Part shown: piece by piece, positions 5,001 through 6,669 of the stretch
Numbering within the stretch: the first letter of the stretch is position 1
Layout of the letters: each line of letters opens with the position of its first letter
Source: Euryarchaeota archaeon UBA23
Lineage (GTDB): Archaea > Thermoplasmatota > Poseidoniia > Poseidoniales > Thalassarchaeaceae
Assembly (NCBI GenBank): GCA_002498725.1
Contig: DAIJ01000026.1
Span: 1 to 6,669 of the forward strand
Reading direction: 5' to 3'
Length of the DNA: 6,669 nucleotides
Translations under genes and position numbers: made by a program
Notes under the pieces: model-generated
What the model was told of the DNA's origin: nothing
What the model saw: the letters and a program-made list of their open reading frames with translations, nothing else
The model's database searches: none

Positions 5001-6669
5001 CATATTCTCATGTCCACGTCAACAAATCCATTCCAATCCATCTAGTAAATTACGGAGATTGGGATGATGATGATGCTGACGGCATACAAGACATCTTCGA
5101 CAGATGTCCAAGAGGGGCCAATGACTGGACATCTTCTCCATCATCAGATCACGACTCAGACGGTTGTAGAGATTCCGATGAAGACCCCAATGACGACAAT
5201 GACATGCACCCTGATTGGAATGATAATTGCCCAAGTGGGCTGACAAACTGGACTTCTATAGGAGACCCCTCTCTTGATTATGATGAAGACGGCTGCCACG
5301 ATTTTTCAGAGGATATAGATGTGGATAATGACGGCGTCCTTAATGAGAACGACATCTGCGTATATGGGGAACTATCACCCGAATCAACAATCGATATTGA
5401 TGGAGATGGTTGTTATGATGAATCAGAGGATAATAATGATGACAACGACCCATATTTAGATTGGAATGATAATTGCCCCCAAGGGGCCCTAGATTGGATA
5501 GATGTATCAAATTTAGATTATGACTCAGACGGATGCCATGATTACTTAGAAGATCCTGATGACGACGAGGACGGAGTTCCAGATATAGTAGACAATTGTC
5601 CTTTTGGTGCCCAAGGGTGGCAATCTTCCGTCGCCACTGACTTTGACGGAGATGGTTGTCAGGACTCAGTAGAAGATCTAGATTTAGATAATGATGGAGT
5701 AAACAATCTTGTAGATGACTGCCCAACGACTACAGGTTCATGGATCTCTAATTCAGAAGGCGATTGGAATGGCAATGGATGTAGGGATGTTGACGAAGAT
5801 CTCGATGACGACTCAGATGGTTTAGAAGATCAATATGATCTATGTCCGAGGGGCGACGTGTTTTGGCAGTCGAATCGAATCAATGATGTCGATGCAGACG
5901 GCTGTCGCGATTTAACCGAAGATCTCGATGACGACAACGACGGGGTTTTGGACGTAGAAGACAATTGTCAATTTTCCCAAGTAGGGTGGGTTTCAGACCC
6001 TTCAACAGATTATGATGGTGATGGTTGTCAAGACACCACCGAAGACACCGATGACGACAATGACGGGGTAGACAACTCTATGGATGACTGCACCAAATCA
6101 GAATTAGGATGGAGCTCTTCACCACTTACTGATTGGGATGGAGACGGTTGTAATGATGAAGAAGACGAGGACGACGACAACGACGGAATAGTAGACTCAA
6201 ACGATCTTTGTGTGAAGGGAGTAATTAATTGGGCCTCTACAAAAGAATCAGACGTTGATGAAGACGGCTGCAGAGATTTAGATGAAGACACATCGATTCA
6301 AATATCAATCCAAGAAAAACTCTCCAACATCATATCAGACCAACCAATTTTATTAACAATATTGTTTTTATCCATTATTGTTTTCGGCGTAATTTTATCT
6401 AAACAAAAACAGCAAACAAGAAGGCCACAGCCCAAACAAAAAAGGAAAAAGTCGAGAGATTTAGATAAAATGAGTTACAAAGATCTTCAAATTATCGCCA
6501 AGAAAGAAGGAATCAAAGCAAATCAAAAGAAAGAACAACTACTTGAAAATCTAAAGAAAAACACACGGAAGAAGAGAAAGGCCAAGGAAAAAACAAAGCA
6601 AAGGAAAATGGACCCTATTTATTGGTTGGAAAAAGCCAGTAAACACGAAGAAAAAGGCGAAATGGAAGA
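2057..6669 (+). CDS. Giant membrane-anchored surface protein: beta-propeller, VWA domain, TSP3-like calcium repeats, SAP-like cytoplasmic tail (3' partial)
   Basis: One frame stays open from the ATG at 2057 past the window end (1537 complete codons), so the gene is 3' partial. The N-terminus has a hydrophobic export segment (about 18-33). Blade motifs ending in W92, W158, W240, W312, W693 and W769 mark six beta-propeller blades, and a VWA domain (about 322-612) interrupts them. A beta-sandwich-like region (about 870-998) follows, then ten Asp/Cys repeats (1001-1411), a membrane helix (1431-1448), a strongly basic stretch and a SAP-like motif (1472-1502). By family knowledge propeller and VWA domains bind ligands and cations, and thrombospondin-3-type repeats bind calcium and stiffen a stalk. 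I infer an extracellular adhesin or receptor on an archaeal cell surface, anchored by its C-terminal helix with the basic tail inside. Many N-x-S/T sequons fit surface glycosylation. The start is set by a Shine-Dalgarno sequence 7 nt upstream. The ligand and true length are unknown. Confidence 0.92.
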   Translation, partial: MYDIGKESVPDKAKPTPTAIIIVALLMIIPTTIQSPITEELNSVVDFESTNQNRWNRFSGTDITDILANTGINVGTSPAGLIDNNGRYHLTWSSDCFDCTGNAVNSRLIYYALLDSQGEVLIAQTRIPTPTPPNLNSMTQSSSPIMTQDSRGLIHVVWNATSFSNTQTPKYGIWYTTLNPNNAQLDGSPSTPMEISAKGSRFATPIAFNGISNGTEINNCALCHSPDIAIDSNDVAHIIWQDTYSLNSSLSDGDNVYYTMIKLTQTNTSMNPILFTEETIIGQTLLDTDLRARAIKSPKIAISQDDTIAIAWGGGLGGYEAELVFPIDTSGSMGNDISDLCAIIDGGVLLTGTTIVNGLRSLLDQKGITIYDTLYALSGNWPAQTMTGNCQSQYQTAAGIQDEQVRTSPLGPGDTRGGFRALTDVVFNNATLNLPTDGGFYSEMWGPASNWACLSYRDSQGRTGLAADPPTTLDHRWNPSPTAIRMVLPMSDESPYGGDPIDSDDSISVNEAHDACLQAGIIPIPIGAGLNNNINVLNFMENLAQCPITSGSSVYGPRSCDNTTISNTHAGGRTYAMSYTSGTGASSFCTTPSNCWYDFMHELASIIENKTTRYGISLTILDPYLFIEQNLSDWVIGDPAHKLNTTTNEYGEYLLSETESGLVIVDDTIIAENETATSVDLEYDNQGNLHLTWLGAKNHHTSTVIGEHRYGELNYMQIDLDRNGDLLGSINLEQTITTTPTTIISTNSSDRGLYYPTLDLDGENIHITWTEIEGNIRKTLNILTMKEPILTAEGLIPLGLNANELFQSISIKEIYSSTITQNFSYDFHHSSYFPITNYDWPEINILYAAPNCVPNQNTNYWRLCKYQEISDYEMHLEFQIDQPETIIITPGESTIVELNLVPTQIPNTFDSVNSSFSVPYGTLAGYSPGWAISIGMNYTQNQNASIKAGRTMPVYVYITAPDLSQVNENQSPEITITIRSQTYSHVHVNKSIPIHLVNYGDWDDDDADGIQDIFDRCPRGANDWTSSPSSDHDSDGCRDSDEDPNDDNDMHPDWNDNCPSGLTNWTSIGDPSLDYDEDGCHDFSEDIDVDNDGVLNENDICVYGELSPESTIDIDGDGCYDESEDNNDDNDPYLDWNDNCPQGALDWIDVSNLDYDSDGCHDYLEDPDDDEDGVPDIVDNCPFGAQGWQSSVATDFDGDGCQDSVEDLDLDNDGVNNLVDDCPTTTGSWISNSEGDWNGNGCRDVDEDLDDDSDGLEDQYDLCPRGDVFWQSNRINDVDADGCRDLTEDLDDDNDGVLDVEDNCQFSQVGWVSDPSTDYDGDGCQDTTEDTDDDNDGVDNSMDDCTKSELGWSSSPLTDWDGDGCNDEEDEDDDNDGIVDSNDLCVKGVINWASTKESDVDEDGCRDLDEDTSIQISIQEKLSNIISDQPILLTILFLSIIVFGVILSKQKQQTRRPQPKQKRKKSRDLDKMSYKDLQIIAKKEGIKANQKKEQLLENLKKNTRKKRKAKEKTKQRKMDPIYWLEKASKHEEKGEME
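2108..2161 (+). other. N-terminal signal peptide or signal anchor
   Basis: After a charged start (K6, K12, K14), residues 18-33 (TAIIIVALLMIIPTTI) form a hydrophobic core followed by polar QSP. This is the expected export signal for a surface protein. The cleavage site cannot be placed firmly; the region around residues 33-36 is likely. Confidence 0.65.
2294..3004 (+). other. Beta-propeller, first part (four blades)
   Basis: About residues 80-316. Four repeats share the pattern 'P-x-(I/L)-x-x-D-x-x-x-x-x-(H/A)-(hydrophobic)-x-W', for example SPDIAIDSNDVAHIIWQD, SPIMTQDSRGLIHVVWNA and SPKIAISQDDTIAIAWGG. The conserved Trp are W92, W158, W240 and W312, spaced 66-82 residues. In the first three blades a (Y/W)YxxL strand follows. 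This resembles sialidase-like or BNR-type propellers, but no catalytic site is recognisable. Two CxxC pairs (C96/C99, C220/C223) may be disulfides. Confidence 0.65.
3020..3892 (+). other. von Willebrand factor A (VWA) domain inserted in the propeller
   Basis: About residues 322-612. The metal-ion-dependent adhesion site is recognisable: D328-T-S-G-S332 with M-G after it, T423 as candidate second motif, and D492 in LPMSDESPYGGD as candidate third. With these the domain should bind Mg2+ or similar and, through it, a protein ligand. It is Cys-rich towards its end (ACL, QCP, SCD, FCTTPSNCW), typical of a secreted disulfide-bonded domain. GC over 3061-3840 is about 49 %, against about 36 % just before (2701-3000) and 31 % just after (3841-4020). 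Confidence 0.8.
3893..4426 (+). other. Beta-propeller, last part (two further blades)
   Basis: About residues 613-790. SVDLEYDNQGNLHLTWLG (W693) and YPTLDLDGENIHITWTE (W769) repeat the blade pattern seen before the VWA domain, 76 residues apart, and LNYMQIDLDRNGDLL is the following strand of the first. With the earlier four this gives six recognisable blades, a plausible closed propeller. Confidence 0.6.
4664..5050 (+). other. Beta-sandwich-like region (NEW3/Ig-like), tentative
   Basis: About residues 870-998. The run ITPGESTIVELNLVP, later SPGWAISIG, IKAGRTMPVYVYITAP and ITITIRSQTYS alternates polar and hydrophobic residues. It looks like the Ig-like NEW3 or CARDB domains of archaeal surface proteins. 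I infer a spacer between the head domains and the calcium stalk. Confidence 0.4.
5057..6289 (+). repeat. Ten tandem thrombospondin-3-like Asp/Cys/Trp repeats
   Basis: Residues 1001-1411 divide into ten units of 43, 43, 39, 41, 41, 41, 41, 41, 40 and 41 residues, a period of about 123 bp. The consensus is 'DDDNDGVxDxxDxCPxGxxxWxxxxxxDxDGDGCxDxxED'. Each unit has one Cys after the first Asp cluster and one in the DGC motif, so 20 Cys that probably pair within units. All but the third carry the Trp. Thrombospondin-3-type DxDxDG loops bind calcium by family precedent; in seawater this segment should be a rigid calcium-loaded stalk. Confidence 0.9.
6347..6400 (+). other. C-terminal transmembrane helix
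   Basis: Residues 1431-1448 (ILLTILFLSIIVFGVILS) are uninterrupted hydrophobic and are followed at once by KQKQQTRRPQPKQKRKKSR. By the positive-inside rule the repeat stalk lies outside and the basic tail in the cytoplasm. Confidence 0.88.
6470..6562 (+). other. SAP-like helix-loop-helix motif in the basic cytoplasmic tail
   Basis: Residues 1472-1502 fit the SAP/HeH pattern: helix MSYKDLQIIAKKEGI, a short loop KANQKK, then helix EQLLENLKKN. The conserved L1477, A1481, G1485, I1486, K1492, L1495 and L1499 fall where SAP domains keep theirs. SAP motifs usually bind DNA or RNA. Strongly basic flanks (KRKKSR before, TRKKRKAKEKTKQRK after) fit nucleic-acid contact, though short lysine-rich tails can also simply bind membrane. 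Confidence 0.6.

Noticed and set aside
5019..5726. Two minus-strand open frames at 5019-5246 and 5340-5726
   Set aside because: Both lie antisense to the calcium repeats; their His/Leu/Arg-rich products mirror the repeat and show no domain.
5057..6289. Regular 123-bp periodicity considered as a CRISPR or satellite array
   Set aside because: The period is a whole number of codons, the frame stays open and conservation is at protein level with drifting synonymous sites; it is a coding repeat.
6028..6291. Minus-strand open frame, very Ser-rich
   Set aside because: It is the reverse complement of the Asp-rich GAT/GAC repeat codons; low-complexity serine runs arise automatically from that, and there is no start signal.

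Overview
The window reads as a piece of a planktonic archaeal genome, most likely Marine Group II (Poseidoniia, Euryarchaeota). The basis is the very large, single-pass surface protein with Asp-rich, Cys-containing calcium-type repeats and propeller blades of the 'xxDxxGxxHxxW' kind, the leaderless or short-leader gene starts, and a ferredoxin coupled to a geranylgeranyl-reductase-like flavoprotein. This assignment is an inference; there is no rRNA or other marker gene here.

Left part (1-948), about 51-52 % GC by hand count: a small four-helix membrane protein of unknown function (41-397, +) faces a VOC/glyoxalase-fold protein (445-864, -). Their 3' ends converge on a compact stem-loop. A 184-bp divergent intergenic region (949-1132) follows.

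Middle (1133-2016), about 41 % GC: a two-cluster [4Fe-4S] ferredoxin overlaps by 4 bp (ATGA) a short flavoprotein-like gene. That protein keeps a Rossmann-type N-terminus but has a degraded dinucleotide-binding loop and only about half the length of its presumed relatives.

Right part (2057 to the window end, +): one giant open gene of at least 1537 codons, still open at 6669. In order it encodes a signal/anchor segment, four beta-propeller blades, a von Willebrand factor A (VWA) domain, two more blades, a beta-sandwich-like region, ten about 41-residue thrombospondin-3-like Asp/Cys/Trp repeats, one membrane helix, a very basic cytoplasmic segment with a SAP-like motif, and the start of what may be a TPR-like helix. 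The VWA domain appears to be inserted inside the propeller, and its DNA is markedly richer in GC (about 49 %) than the blades around it (about 31-36 %), which suggests domain-level acquisition.

The ferredoxin and flavoprotein form a clear translationally coupled redox pair. The giant gene lies 40 bp downstream on the same strand with its own Shine-Dalgarno sequence, so it may be co-transcribed, but no functional link to the redox pair is visible. The most unusual object in the window is the surface protein: an adhesive/calcium-binding exterior joined through the membrane to a possible nucleic-acid-binding cytoplasmic tail.
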